From Streptomyces mobaraensis (GTDB lineage: Bacteria > Actinomycetota > Actinomycetes > Streptomycetales > Streptomycetaceae), in NCBI RefSeq assembly GCF_020099395.1, contig NZ_CP083590.1, forward strand, positions 6,758,001 to 6,822,000: a stretch of 64,000 nucleotides of DNA, in the 5' to 3' direction. Positions 24,717 through 33,858 of the stretch are shown piece by piece. Both the position numbers and the translations under genes were made by a program. The notes beneath the pieces are model-generated. The model had not been told where the DNA came from and made no database searches. It worked only from the letters and a program-made list of their open reading frames with translations. Each line of letters opens with the position of its first letter. The stretch's first letter is position 1.

Positions 24717-26335
24717 GGTGGATTCGCGCGCTCTCCGCCCGGTCCGAGGAGACGGCGGAGACCGTGGGAGGCAAGGCGCTCGGCCTGGTCGTCCTGCACC
24801 GTCTCGCACTGCCGGTGCCGGCCGGGTTCGTCATCACCACGGAAGGCTGCCGCGCCTTCCTGCGGGACGGGCGCCTTCCCGAAGGGCTCGGCGACGAGCT
24901 CGCGACGGCCATGGCGGACCTCGAACGCTCCACCGGGCGTGCCTTCGGGGGACCGCACAAGCCGCTGGCGGTGTCCGTCCGTTCCGGGGCCAGTGTGTCC
25001 ATGCCCGGCATGATGAGTACGATCCTCAACCTCGGCCTCACGGCGGCGGCCACCGAGGGCCTGGCCGCCGAGACCGCCGACCGGCCGTTCGCCCTCGCCT
25101 CCCGGCTGAACTTCCTGACGAGCTTCGCCTCCGCCACCACGAACGTGGACACCGCCCCGGCCGCCCCCGCGGAACGTCCCGGGCGGCGGACCGAGAACGA
25201 GGAGGCCTCCCTGATCCGGTCGGTCGAGGCGGTCGAGAAACTCGTTCGGCGACGAAGCGGCCGATCCGTCCCGGACGACGCCAACCACCAGCTCACACAG
25301 GCCGTCGAGGCCGTCTTCTCGTCCTGGGACACACCCCGCGCGCGCACCTACCGCGAGGTGAACGGCATCCCGCACGACCTGGGCACAGCCGTGATCGTCC
25401 AGCACATGGTGTTCGGCAACCGCGACGCCCGCAGCGGCACCGGAGTCGCGTTCAGCCGCGACCCCGCCACCGGCGAGAACGTCCCGTTCGGCGAAGTCCT
25501 GTTCGGGCGTCAGGGAGAAGAGGTCGTCTCCGGGAGGTCGACGACCCGGCCCCTGCGCGAACTCGCCGAGCGGGAGCCGGAGGTGTGGGCAGGGCTGCTC
25601 GACGCCCTGCGCCGGATCGAAGGGCACTACCGCGACGCCTGCTACGTCGAGTTCACCTACCAGTCCGGCGAACTGTGGCTCCTGCAGGTCCGGCCCGGCC
25701 GGTTCGTGGGGGGTGCCGCGGTCCGCGTGGCCACCGAACTCGTCGACCAGGGACTCATCGGGCGGGAGGAAGCACTGCTCAGGGTGTCACCGCTCCATCT
25801 CCGGCACGTGCGCACACCGCGCATCGCGTCCGCCGGGGAGGCCGACGTCCTCGCCCGGGGAACCGGCGCCTGCCCCGGTGTCGCCACCGGCCGCATCGCG
25901 ACCACGGCGGACGACGCGGTACGCATGGCCCGCACCGGTCCGGTCGTCCTGGTACGCCCGGAGACCTCCCCGAACGACATGCACGGCCTCGCCGCCGCCA
26001 CCGGGATCGTCACCGCGCGCGGCGGGCCCGCCAGCCATGCCGCCGTCGTCGCCCGGGCCATGGGCAAGCCCGCCGTCGTGGGCGTACCCGGCCTCACCGT
26101 CGACGGCGCCTCCGTGACGGCCGCCGGCCGCACCCTCCCGGAGGGGACGCTCATCACCGTGGACGGGACCAGCGGCGACGTGGCCCTCGGCAGCCCCCGC
26201 GTCGTCACCGACGCCGCCGACGCACACGTCCACCGACTGCTCGCCTGGGCCGACGACGCGTCGGGCGACCACTCCGCCGCCCGCGACGAGACCCAACGCC
26301 TCGACGCGGCCCACAGGGCCCTGCGCGACCGCTGA
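24713..26335 (+). CDS. Truncated pyruvate phosphate dikinase-like / PEP-utilising protein
   Basis: 540 residues from the ATG at 24713. The N-terminal ATP-grasp domain is recognisable (GGKALGLVVLHRL; SVRSGASVSMPGMMSTILNLGL) and a swivelling phosphohistidine domain follows (TARGGPASHAAVVAR, His442). The C-terminal TIM barrel that binds pyruvate/PEP in full-size PPDK (about 880 residues) is absent, and the frame ends naturally after the swivel domain. It can therefore carry out ATP-dependent histidine phosphorylation, but the acceptor must be another molecule or protein. It may act as a PEP-synthase-like or drug-phosphotransferase-like relative. A histidine phosphatase gene follows after 30 bases. 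Confidence 0.82.
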   Translation: MRWIRALSARSEETAETVGGKALGLVVLHRLALPVPAGFVITTEGCRAFLRDGRLPEGLGDELATAMADLERSTGRAFGGPHKPLAVSVRSGASVSMPGMMSTILNLGLTAAATEGLAAETADRPFALASRLNFLTSFASATTNVDTAPAAPAERPGRRTENEEASLIRSVEAVEKLVRRRSGRSVPDDANHQLTQAVEAVFSSWDTPRARTYREVNGIPHDLGTAVIVQHMVFGNRDARSGTGVAFSRDPATGENVPFGEVLFGRQGEEVVSGRSTTRPLRELAEREPEVWAGLLDALRRIEGHYRDACYVEFTYQSGELWLLQVRPGRFVGGAAVRVATELVDQGLIGREEALLRVSPLHLRHVRTPRIASAGEADVLARGTGACPGVATGRIATTADDAVRMARTGPVVLVRPETSPNDMHGLAAATGIVTARGGPASHAAVVARAMGKPAVVGVPGLTVDGASVTAAGRTLPEGTLITVDGTSGDVALGSPRVVTDAADAHVHRLLAWADDASGDHSAARDETQRLDAAHRALRDR

Positions 26336-26365
26336 AGCGACCCCCCTCCCGACAGGAGATCCACC

Positions 26366-26953
26366 ATGGCGACCCGGCACGTGTACCTGGTACGACACGG
26401 GGCGGCCGACCCCTTCGGCACACTGACCGACGTCGGCAAACGGCAGTCGGAGCTGGTCGGCGAGCGTCTGGCCGGCCTTCCGATCGACTCGGTCCGGCAC
26501 TCACCGCTGCCCAGGGCCGCGCACTGCGCGCGGATCGTGGCTGCCGCTCTGCCGGGCGCCGTCGTGCGGGAGGCACCGGAACTGGTCGATCACATCCCAT
26601 ACGTCCCGGCCGACGTACCGCCGTCGTGGGCGGCGTTCTTCGACGGCTACGCCGCCGAGGAAGCCGAGGACGGGCGCCGCCGCGCCGACGCCCTGACCGC
26701 CAGGTTCGCGTGCCCCGCCGCGACCGAGACGCACGAAGTCCTCATCACGCACGCCTACCAGGTGGCCTGGCTGGTCCGGGACGCCCTGGACGCGCCGCCG
26801 GTGCGATGGCTCGGCCTGAACTGCGGGAACGCATCACTCACCGTGATCGAGTACCGCGACGGCACGGCACCGGCGGTCCTGCTGTACAACGACATGGGCC
26901 ACCTTCCGGCCGAGCTGCGGTGGACGGGGTTCGGAGCCGGTATCCGCCCCTGA
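26366..26953 (+). CDS. Histidine phosphatase (phosphoglycerate mutase-like) family protein
   Basis: 195 residues. The RHG motif is YLVRHGAADP at the N-terminus, the phosphate-pocket arginine is in HSPLPRAAHCARI, and the second histidine is in LITHAYQVAWL. GACAGGAG precedes the ATG. Such enzymes remove phosphate from small molecules or from phosphohistidine (SixA type). Its position directly behind a phosphohistidine-type gene suggests a role in reversing or tuning that phosphorylation, which is inference. Confidence 0.85.
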   Translation: MATRHVYLVRHGAADPFGTLTDVGKRQSELVGERLAGLPIDSVRHSPLPRAAHCARIVAAALPGAVVREAPELVDHIPYVPADVPPSWAAFFDGYAAEEAEDGRRRADALTARFACPAATETHEVLITHAYQVAWLVRDALDAPPVRWLGLNCGNASLTVIEYRDGTAPAVLLYNDMGHLPAELRWTGFGAGIRP

Positions 26954-27208
26954 ACGCCTTTTACGGTTGCTGCTCTCGCGGTCGTCGCCCCGGCCGCTCC
27001 CGGGCGGTGCCGGGCACTGGTGCCCCGGGCCCGGGTGTCGGCCAGGGTTCGGCACGGGTTCGAGGAGGCCCTCGTTCCGGGATCGTGAACGGCGGGCGCC
27101 GGGCGGCGTCCGGCGCGTGGCGCGCATCCGCTGTCGTCGTCGCCGGCCTCGCGCCGCCCCACGCACGCGAGGCACGCGAGAGCGATACCGGGAAGAGACA
27201 GGACGGGC

Positions 27209-28618
27209 ATGAGACCGATCACCACGGCGATGGTGGGCCGCGAGGGCGAACAGGCGGAGCTCGGGGCGTTCGTGAAGTCCGGCATGGGCCGGGCCCTCGT
27301 CCTGCGGGGGGAGGCGGGAGTCGGCAGGAGCGCGCTGTTGGGCCACGCCGCGGCGGTGGCGGAGCGGGAGGGGTACGTCGTCGTCCGGGCCGCCGGCGTC
27401 GAGGCGGAGTCCGCGCTGCCCTACGCCGGGCTGCATCAGCTCCTCCATCCGCTGCTCGCCGGCGGCGGCGCGTGCCCGGACGAGGGGGCCCGGGCGGAGC
27501 TGGACGCCGTGTTCGGCGGGACGCGGGGCGACCGGCCGTCGGTCATGGCGCTCGGCATCGCCGTACTCCGCCTGCTGTCGCGGCCGTTCCCCCGGCGGCC
27601 GCTCCTGCTGGCCCTCGACGACGGGCAGTGGCTGGACGACGCCAGCGCCGACGTCCTCGGCTTCGTGGGCCGACGTCTGGCCGGCAGTCCCGTGAAGCTG
27701 CTGGCCGCGGTCCGCGGCGACATCAGGTCGCGGCTCGACACCGCCGCGCTGCCCGAACTGCCGGTCGCCGCCCTCGCCGACGAGGACGCGGCACGCCTGC
27801 TGGACCACGCGTACCCGGACCTGGACCGACGCCTCCGCCGCGTCGTCCTCCGGCAGGCCCGGGGCAACCCGCTGGCCCTGCTGGAGCTGCCCGCGGACGT
27901 CGGTGGCGGCGGTGAAGGCGGTGAGGGTGGCGAAGGCGGCGACCGGCTCTTCGGGCAGCATGGCGTCCCGCTGTCCCCGCGGCTGCGGCGGCTGTTCGGC
28001 GCCCGCGTCGAGGCCCTCGACGCGCGGGTGCGGGCCGAACTGCTGATGGGCGCGCTCGACGGCGCCGACGCCACCCCCGGCACGCGCTACGTCATGCGCG
28101 ACGCCGACGCGGCGGTGGCCGTCGGGCTGCTGGACGTGGGGGTGGCCGGCGGCGACTACGTCTTCCGGCACCCGTTGGTGCGGGCCGCCGTCGTGCGGAT
28201 GGCCACACCGGACCAACGCCGCGCCGCGCGGCGGGCGCTGGAGCGGTTCCGTCGGGGGAACTGCGAACCCGGGGCGGCGCACCCGGTGGCGGCCGGTCCG
28301 GCGAGGAACGGTCCGGCGGCGGCCGGTCCGGAGAGGGCCCGGCCCGTACCGCGCCCGGCCGGCACCCCGCCCCCCACACCCACCCTCACGCTCACCCCCA
28401 CCCCCACACCCGACCCGCCCCCGCTCACCTGGCAGGAACGCCGCATCGCCGACCTCGCCGCGAGCGGCCTGACGAACAAGGAGATCGGCGAGCGGATGCA
28501 CCTGTCGCCGCGTACCGTCGGCTCGCACCTGTACCGCGCCTTCCCGAAGCTGGGCATCACGACCAGGGCGGCCCTGCGCGACGCGCTGAGCCGGTCCGAG
28601 GAGGCCGCGCGGGTCTGA
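27209..28618 (+). CDS. Short LAL-type LuxR regulator with degenerate Walker A
   Basis: 469 residues. The N-terminal AAA/STAND region has RGEAGVGRSALL (residues 33-44), in which the canonical Walker A lysine is arginine, and a Walker B-like LLLALDDGQWLDD. The C-terminal LuxR helix-turn-helix is LTWQERRIADLAASGLT then NKEIGERMHLSPRTVGSHL. Between them a Pro/Thr-rich tract (TPTPTLTLTPTPTPDPPP) replaces the ~400-residue repeat region of normal ~900-residue LAL proteins. A second, full-length LAL follows in the same direction. It may be a shortened paralogue that no longer binds ATP normally. Confidence 0.82.
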   Translation: MRPITTAMVGREGEQAELGAFVKSGMGRALVLRGEAGVGRSALLGHAAAVAEREGYVVVRAAGVEAESALPYAGLHQLLHPLLAGGGACPDEGARAELDAVFGGTRGDRPSVMALGIAVLRLLSRPFPRRPLLLALDDGQWLDDASADVLGFVGRRLAGSPVKLLAAVRGDIRSRLDTAALPELPVAALADEDAARLLDHAYPDLDRRLRRVVLRQARGNPLALLELPADVGGGGEGGEGGEGGDRLFGQHGVPLSPRLRRLFGARVEALDARVRAELLMGALDGADATPGTRYVMRDADAAVAVGLLDVGVAGGDYVFRHPLVRAAVVRMATPDQRRAARRALERFRRGNCEPGAAHPVAAGPARNGPAAAGPERARPVPRPAGTPPPTPTLTLTPTPTPDPPPLTWQERRIADLAASGLTNKEIGERMHLSPRTVGSHLYRAFPKLGITTRAALRDALSRSEEAARV

Positions 28619-28752
28619 CGCCCGCCCCCGGTCCAGGGCCGGGCGCCGGGCGCCGAGCCCGGCGGTCGATGACCGAATCCATGCAGGTCAGCGCGGTCGG
28701 ATGTTCGTAGGATGGGGGAAACTCCTCCGGGAGCGACACATCCGGAGGTCAT

Positions 28753-31509
28753 ATGCCGCACCACGCGAAACGCCGGCTGCTCGGGCGGAAGCCGGAGCTG
28801 GAGGCGCTGGACCGCCTGCTGCGCGACGTTCGCGACGGGCGCAGCCGGGTCCTGGTGCTGCGCGGCGAGGCCGGCGTCGGCAAGTCGGCGCTGCTCGACC
28901 ACCTCGCCGAGCAGGCCGCGCCGTTGCGGACCGTGTACGCGGCCGGCGTCGAGGCCGAGAGCGAGTTCGCCTACTCGGCCCTGCAACGCCTCTGTGCCCC
29001 GCTGCTGTCGCACCTCGACCGGCTGCCTCCGGTCCAACGGGACGCGCTGCGCGTCGCGTTCGGCCTGAGCGCCGGGAACCCGCCCGAGATGCTGCTGGTC
29101 GGGCTCGCGGTCCTCGGCCTCTTCGCCGAGGCCGCGGCGGAGTCCCCGCTGGTGTGCCTCGTCGACGACGCGCAGTGCCTGGACCTGATGTCCCAGCGGA
29201 TCCTGGCGTTCGTCGCGCGCCGGCTGGACGCCGAATCGGTGGCGCTGGTGTTCGCCGAGCGGATCACCGACGGGCAGACCGGCGGGCAGACCGGCGGGCA
29301 GACCGACGGGCAGAAGGAAGAGGCCCTCGCCGGTCTGCCGGCCCTCGCCCTGCGCGGGCTGGCCGACGCCGACGCGCGGGCCCTGCTGGACAGCGTGCTC
29401 CCCGGGCCGGTCGACGCCCGTGTGCGGGACCGGATCGTCGCCGAGACGGGCGGGAACCCGCTCGCCCTCCTGGAGTTGCCCCGGGACCTGTCACCGGCCG
29501 AGCTGGCGTTCGGCTTCGGAGGACCCGGTGCCGGCCCGCTGGCGACCCGGGTCGAGGACGGCCTGCGACGGCGCGTCGACGCGCTGCCGGCCGACACCCG
29601 CGCCCTGTTGCTGGTCGCGGCGGTCGAACCGGTCGGTGACGCGGCGGTGTTGTGGCACGCGCTGCGCCTGCTCGGCATCGGGTTCGAGGCCGCGGCGCCG
29701 GCCGAGGCGGCGGGCCTGATCGCCCTCGGAGCCCCGGTGCGGTTCCGCCACCCGCTGGTGCGTTCGGCCGTCTGGCGCGGCGCGGACGCCGCCGCGCTGC
29801 GTGCGGCGCACGGAGCGCTGGCCGAGGCCACCGACGCCGGGCGTGACCCCGACCGGCGGGCCTGGCACCGGGCCCACGCCGCGGTCGGGCCGGACGAGGA
29901 GGTCGCCGCCGCGCTGGAGCGCTCCGCCGACCGGGCCCTCGCGCGCGGCGGACGGGCGGCCGCCGCGTCCTTCCTGGAACGCGCCGCCGCGCTCAGCCCC
30001 GACCCGGAGCAGCGGGCGCGGCGCGCGCTGGCGGCCGCGGCGGCCCACCTCGCCGCGGGCGTACCGCACCGGGTGCCCGACCTGCTCGCCGCCGCCGAAC
30101 TGGGGTCGCTGGACGCGCTGCGGGCGGCCCACGCCGGCCGGCTGCGGGCCAAGGCGTCGTCGGCGGCCAACCCGGGGTTCGGCTCGGTGCAGCCGCTGCT
30201 CGACGCGGCGGACCGGCTCAGGGACCTCGACCCGGCCGCCGCGCGGGAGACGTACCTCGCCGCGTTCGGCGCGGCCATCTGGGCCGGCCGGTACGACGGG
30301 AGCGGGCTGCGGCGCGCCGCCGAGGCGGCTCGCGGCCTGCCGCCCGGCGATGAGACGGCGGGGGTCTTCCTGCGGGCCCTGGTCACGTGGACCACGGACG
30401 GCCCGGCCGCCTCCTTCCCGCTGCTGGGACGGGCGTTGCGCTCCCTCACCGACGGCGCCGACCTGGCCGTCCTGTGGCCGGCCGCCAACGCGGCCGTGGA
30501 GCTGGGCGACCTCCGGTCCTGGCTGGACATCACCGGCCGGGCGGTCCGCTTCGCCCGGACGACGGGCACGCTGTCGGTCCTCTCGACGGCGCTGCCCTAC
30601 CGGGCGGCCTCGCTGGTCTACGTGGGGCGCTTCGCCGAGGCCCGGGACCTGCTGGTCGAGGCCGAGGCCGTCGAGGAACCGGTCGGCGCGGCGACGAGCA
30701 TGGTCTCCAAGGCCCTGCTCGGCGCGTACCAGGGACGGAAGCGGCCGGCCCTGGAACTGATCGAGGCGATGGAAAGGGAGGGCGAACGGCGCGGCCTGGG
30801 CCGGCTCACCGGCATGGCGGCGTGCGCGCGGGCCGTGCTCCACAACGGCCTGGGCGACTATCCGCTCGCCGTGGAAGCGGCGCTCCGGGGCGGGGAGTAC
30901 CAGGACCTCGTCGTGCACCACTGGACGTGCGCCGAGCTGGTCGAGGCCGCGACCCGGGCCGGCCGGCCGGACGTGGCGGCCCGGGCGCGCGAGCGGCTGG
31001 CCGACTGGGGCCGGGCCGGCACGCCGTGGGCCCTCGGCGCGCTGGCGGTCGCCGACGCCCTGGCCGGGGACCCGGGGCGGGCCGAGGACCGCTACCGCGA
31101 GGCCGCCGACCACTTCGGCCGGGGCGGGCTCGACGTACTGGAGGCCCGGGCCCGGCTGCTGTTCGGCGAATGGCTGCGCCGCCGGAACCGCCGGGCCGAG
31201 GCCCGTACCGAGCTGCGCGCGGCGCACGAGGCGGCCTCCGCCATCGGCATGGAGGCGTACGCCGAGCGGGCCCGGCGGGAGCTGATCGCCACGGGCGAGA
31301 CCGTCCGCAAGCGGACCCCCGGCACACCGGTCCTGACCCCGCAGGAGTCCCGGATAGCCCGGCTCGCGGCCGCCGGGCACCCGAACGCGGAGATCGGCGC
31401 GCAGCTGTTCCTCAGCCCCCGCACGGTCGAATGGCACCTCCGCAAGGTCTTCGCCAAGCTGGGGGTCTCGTCCCGCCGCGAAATCGAGGGGGCCTTCTCC
31501 GGCCGGTGA
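28753..31509 (+). CDS. LAL-family LuxR transcriptional regulator (full length)
   Basis: 918 residues, standard LAL size. Walker A is GEAGVGKSALLDH (Lys44), Walker B is LVCLVDDAQCLDL, a long helical repeat region runs from ~300 to ~840, and the C-terminal LuxR HTH is LTPQESRIARLAAAGHP then NAEIGAQLFLSPRTVEWHL. It shares N-terminal sequence with the shorter LAL just upstream. Four 12-base units at 29269-29316 encode a TGGQTGGQTDGQ stretch. Targets are unknown; LAL proteins commonly activate nearby sugar or secondary-metabolite genes. Confidence 0.9.
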   Translation: MPHHAKRRLLGRKPELEALDRLLRDVRDGRSRVLVLRGEAGVGKSALLDHLAEQAAPLRTVYAAGVEAESEFAYSALQRLCAPLLSHLDRLPPVQRDALRVAFGLSAGNPPEMLLVGLAVLGLFAEAAAESPLVCLVDDAQCLDLMSQRILAFVARRLDAESVALVFAERITDGQTGGQTGGQTDGQKEEALAGLPALALRGLADADARALLDSVLPGPVDARVRDRIVAETGGNPLALLELPRDLSPAELAFGFGGPGAGPLATRVEDGLRRRVDALPADTRALLLVAAVEPVGDAAVLWHALRLLGIGFEAAAPAEAAGLIALGAPVRFRHPLVRSAVWRGADAAALRAAHGALAEATDAGRDPDRRAWHRAHAAVGPDEEVAAALERSADRALARGGRAAAASFLERAAALSPDPEQRARRALAAAAAHLAAGVPHRVPDLLAAAELGSLDALRAAHAGRLRAKASSAANPGFGSVQPLLDAADRLRDLDPAAARETYLAAFGAAIWAGRYDGSGLRRAAEAARGLPPGDETAGVFLRALVTWTTDGPAASFPLLGRALRSLTDGADLAVLWPAANAAVELGDLRSWLDITGRAVRFARTTGTLSVLSTALPYRAASLVYVGRFAEARDLLVEAEAVEEPVGAATSMVSKALLGAYQGRKRPALELIEAMEREGERRGLGRLTGMAACARAVLHNGLGDYPLAVEAALRGGEYQDLVVHHWTCAELVEAATRAGRPDVAARARERLADWGRAGTPWALGALAVADALAGDPGRAEDRYREAADHFGRGGLDVLEARARLLFGEWLRRRNRRAEARTELRAAHEAASAIGMEAYAERARRELIATGETVRKRTPGTPVLTPQESRIARLAAAGHPNAEIGAQLFLSPRTVEWHLRKVFAKLGVSSRREIEGAFSGR
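29269..29316 (+). repeat. In-frame 12-base tandem repeat within the LAL gene
   Basis: Four copies of G(A/G)CGGGCAGACC, the last ending in AAG, starting at 29269, 29281, 29293 and 29305. They encode repeats of (D/G)GQT inside a loop of the ATPase region and keep the frame. A likely site of length variation between strains. Confidence 0.85.
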
Positions 31510-31514
31510 CCGCG

Positions 31515-31536
31515 GCGGCCGCTCGCGAGCGGCCGC
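31515..31536. terminator. Perfect 22-base palindrome between convergent genes
   Basis: GCGGCCGC-TCGCGA-GCGGCCGC is self-complementary over its full length. It starts six bases after the LAL stop and ends 18 bases before the stop of the convergent inhibitor gene. This placement suits a bidirectional terminator, although no T-run follows, as is common in streptomycetes. Confidence 0.55.
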
Positions 31537-31554
31537 GCCGGGTTCTCCGTCACG

Positions 31555-31992
31555 TCAGCAGTACTTGAACGAGCTGATCTTGTCGTTGATCCAGGAGGGG
31601 ACGGAGGGCCACTGCTCGTGGGGGCCGATTTTGAACTGCAGGCCGCCGTATCCGTTGTGCTCGTAGAAGCAGATGCTGCTCCCCGTGTTGTTCACCACCG
31701 ACGACGCGACGTCCTGCATGCCCTTGTCCCCGGATTCGGTGCGCGCCAGCTTTCCCATGTCGCCGATGTTCTGGTTCGACGCGAAGGAGCCGAACTTGTG
31801 GTCGTAGACGAACCCGCCCTGGATGAAGTTGCCTTCCGACCACAGGCAGACGTAACCGCTCGGGCACGAACCGGCCCCGTGGCCGATGTTGAAGGCAGTG
31901 GCGGCGCTCGCGGAGGGCGCCGTGGCCAGGAGCAGCCCGGCCGCGGCGGCGGCGCCCAGGGCGAATCTCGTCATCTTGCTTTTCGCGAACAT
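31555..31992 (-). CDS. Secreted peptidase inhibitor family I36 protein (copy A)
   Basis: 145 residues from the ATG at 31992. Residues 1-31 are a signal peptide (KSKMTRFALGAAAAAGLLL, cleavage near ASA-A). The mature part has the I36/beta-gamma-crystallin pattern CPSGYVCLWSEGNF, DMGKL, SSVVNNTGSSICFYEHNGY and ends SWINDKISSFKYC, with four cysteines. Streptomyces I36 proteins inhibit metalloproteases or simply bind surfaces. It follows copy B by 26 bases and is clearly its paralogue. Confidence 0.82.
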   Translation of the reverse strand: MFAKSKMTRFALGAAAAAGLLLATAPSASAATAFNIGHGAGSCPSGYVCLWSEGNFIQGGFVYDHKFGSFASNQNIGDMGKLARTESGDKGMQDVASSVVNNTGSSICFYEHNGYGGLQFKIGPHEQWPSVPSWINDKISSFKYC

Positions 31993-32018
31993 GAGTTCCC
32001 TCTTTCCGGTCGGCAGGG

Positions 32019-32462
32019 TCAGCAGTGCTTGAAGGAGCTGATCTTGTCGTTGATCCACGACGGGACGGAGGCCCACTTCTCCCCGGGGCCGATCTTGAAC
32101 TCCAGGCCGCTGTAGCCGTTGTGCTCGTAGAAGCAGATACTGCTCCCGGTGTTGTTCACGACCGAGGAGGCTTCGTCCTGCATGCCCTTCCAACGCCAGA
32201 GCTTGCTCTCGAACTTGAACTTGCCCATGTCCGAGACGTCACTGTCCGAACCCACGGCCCCGTAGTCGGTCCCGCCCCCCGGATTGCCTCTGATGTAGTT
32301 GTTGTCGCTCCACAGGCACACCCAGTTGGCGGGGCACTTGCCGGGTCCGGTCTGGATGTCGGTGAGGATGGCGGCGCTCGCGCCCGTCGTCGTGGCGACG
32401 ACCGCCCCGGCCAGCGCGGCCGCGCCCACCGTGAGCCTCGACAGTGTTCTCCGCAGGGTCAT
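32019..32462 (-). CDS. Secreted peptidase inhibitor family I36 protein (copy B)
   Basis: 147 residues. A signal peptide occupies residues 1-30 (RLTVGAAALAGAVVATTTG, cleavage near ASA-A). The mature protein shares with copy A the CPANWVCLWSDNNY start, DMGKF, and an almost identical last ~50 residues beginning SSVVNNTGSSICFYEHNGY. Signal peptides and central loops differ strongly. It is the first gene of a two-gene leftward unit. Extracellular, probably disulfide-bonded. Confidence 0.82.
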   Translation of the reverse strand: MTLRRTLSRLTVGAAALAGAVVATTTGASAAILTDIQTGPGKCPANWVCLWSDNNYIRGNPGGGTDYGAVGSDSDVSDMGKFKFESKLWRWKGMQDEASSVVNNTGSSICFYEHNGYSGLEFKIGPGEKWASVPSWINDKISSFKHC

Positions 32463-32663
32463 CTTGGTCTCCTTCTCCTGTCAGGGGGTTGCTCCGAGGC
32501 CTCCGCTCGCGAGCAACACCACTGTGCCGCCGGAGATGTGCGGGTGGCTTGAGTCATTTGACTGCTCCTGCGGCGGCCCTGTTCCGGCGCACGCGGCGGC
32601 GACCTGAGAGCCTGGAGCGCGACCGACCGCCCGGGACCGGAAGAAGGAAGCAGGCCCGACACC

Positions 32664-33848
32664 ATGAGCGACCCGCTGTCGTCCCCGGAGTTCCTCCGGG
32701 ATCCCTACCCCTTCTACGACGAGCTCCGGGCGGCGTCCCCGGTGCGGCGGACGGCCACCGGGCCCGGTGGCGGACCCGGCTACCTCGTGACCGGCTACGC
32801 CGAGGCGAAGGCGGCCTTCACGGAGCCGGGGCTGTCCAAGGACACCGCCCGCTTCTTCGCCGGCCGTCCCTCCGGCCGCGACCTCCACCCCGCGGTCGCC
32901 CGCACCATGCTCGCCACCGATCCGCCCGAGCACACCCGGCTGCGCCGCCTCGTGACCGAGGCGTTCACCGCGGGCGCCGTCGACCGCCTGCGCCCGTACC
33001 TCCGCGACACCGTCGACCGGCTCCTCGACGCCCTCCCGGACGGCGGTGAGGCCGACCTGGTCGCCGGGCTCGCCGTCCCGCTGCCGGTCGCGGTGATCTG
33101 CCGGCTGCTCGGCGTGCCCGAGGCCGACCGGGCCCGGGTCCGGGCCTGGTCGGACGACCTCTTCGCCGCCGGCCGGCCCGAGCGGATCGACGCCGCCTCG
33201 CATGCCGTGGCCGGCTATCTGGCCGGCCTCGTCGAGGCCAAGCGCCGGGCCCCGGACGACAGCCTGCTGTCCGGCCTCGTCGCCGTCCGGGACACCGACG
33301 GCGACCGGCTCGGCGAGGAGGAACTGGTCTCCCTCGCCGTCCTCCTGCTCATCGCCGGCCACGAGACCACCACGAACTTCATCGGCAACGCCGTCCTCGC
33401 CCTCCTCCGGCACCCCGAACTCGTCGACCGGGTGCGGGCCGAACCCGACCGGACGGGCGAGGTGCTGGAGGAACTGCTGCGCTACGACTCGCCGGTCGGC
33501 ATCGCCACCTTCCGCTACACTACCCGGCCGGTCACCCTCGGCGGGACCGAGATCCCGGCCGGCGTCCCCGTGCTCATCTCGCCCGGGGCGGCCAACCGGG
33601 ACCCGGCCCGGTACCCGCGTCCCGATCGCCCCGACCCCGACCGCGGCGCCCGGGGGCACCTGGCGTTCGGCCACGGCGTCCACCGCTGCCCCGGCGCGTC
33701 GCTCGCCCTGGCCGAGGCGGAGACCGCCGTGCGCGCGCTGCTCGCCCGGTTCCCCGGGCTGCGCCTCGCCGTGGGGGCCGACGAACTGCGGTGGCGCCGC
33801 ACGCGGCTCATGCGGGGGCTGGAGGCCCTGCCGGTGTTCACACGGTAG
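32664..33848 (+). CDS. Cytochrome P450
   Basis: 394 residues. Heme loop FGHGVHRCPGA (Cys342), I-helix LLLIAGHETTTNF, K-helix EELLRYDSP. It is a class of soluble actinobacterial P450 that hydroxylates small lipophilic compounds. No ferredoxin, reductase or biosynthetic genes surround it: on the left are secreted inhibitors, on the right a secreted cupin converges. It appears to be a free-standing oxidation gene. Confidence 0.92.
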   Translation: MSDPLSSPEFLRDPYPFYDELRAASPVRRTATGPGGGPGYLVTGYAEAKAAFTEPGLSKDTARFFAGRPSGRDLHPAVARTMLATDPPEHTRLRRLVTEAFTAGAVDRLRPYLRDTVDRLLDALPDGGEADLVAGLAVPLPVAVICRLLGVPEADRARVRAWSDDLFAAGRPERIDAASHAVAGYLAGLVEAKRRAPDDSLLSGLVAVRDTDGDRLGEEELVSLAVLLLIAGHETTTNFIGNAVLALLRHPELVDRVRAEPDRTGEVLEELLRYDSPVGIATFRYTTRPVTLGGTEIPAGVPVLISPGAANRDPARYPRPDRPDPDRGARGHLAFGHGVHRCPGASLALAEAETAVRALLARFPGLRLAVGADELRWRRTRLMRGLEALPVFTR

Positions 33849-33858
33849 CGATACGGCA

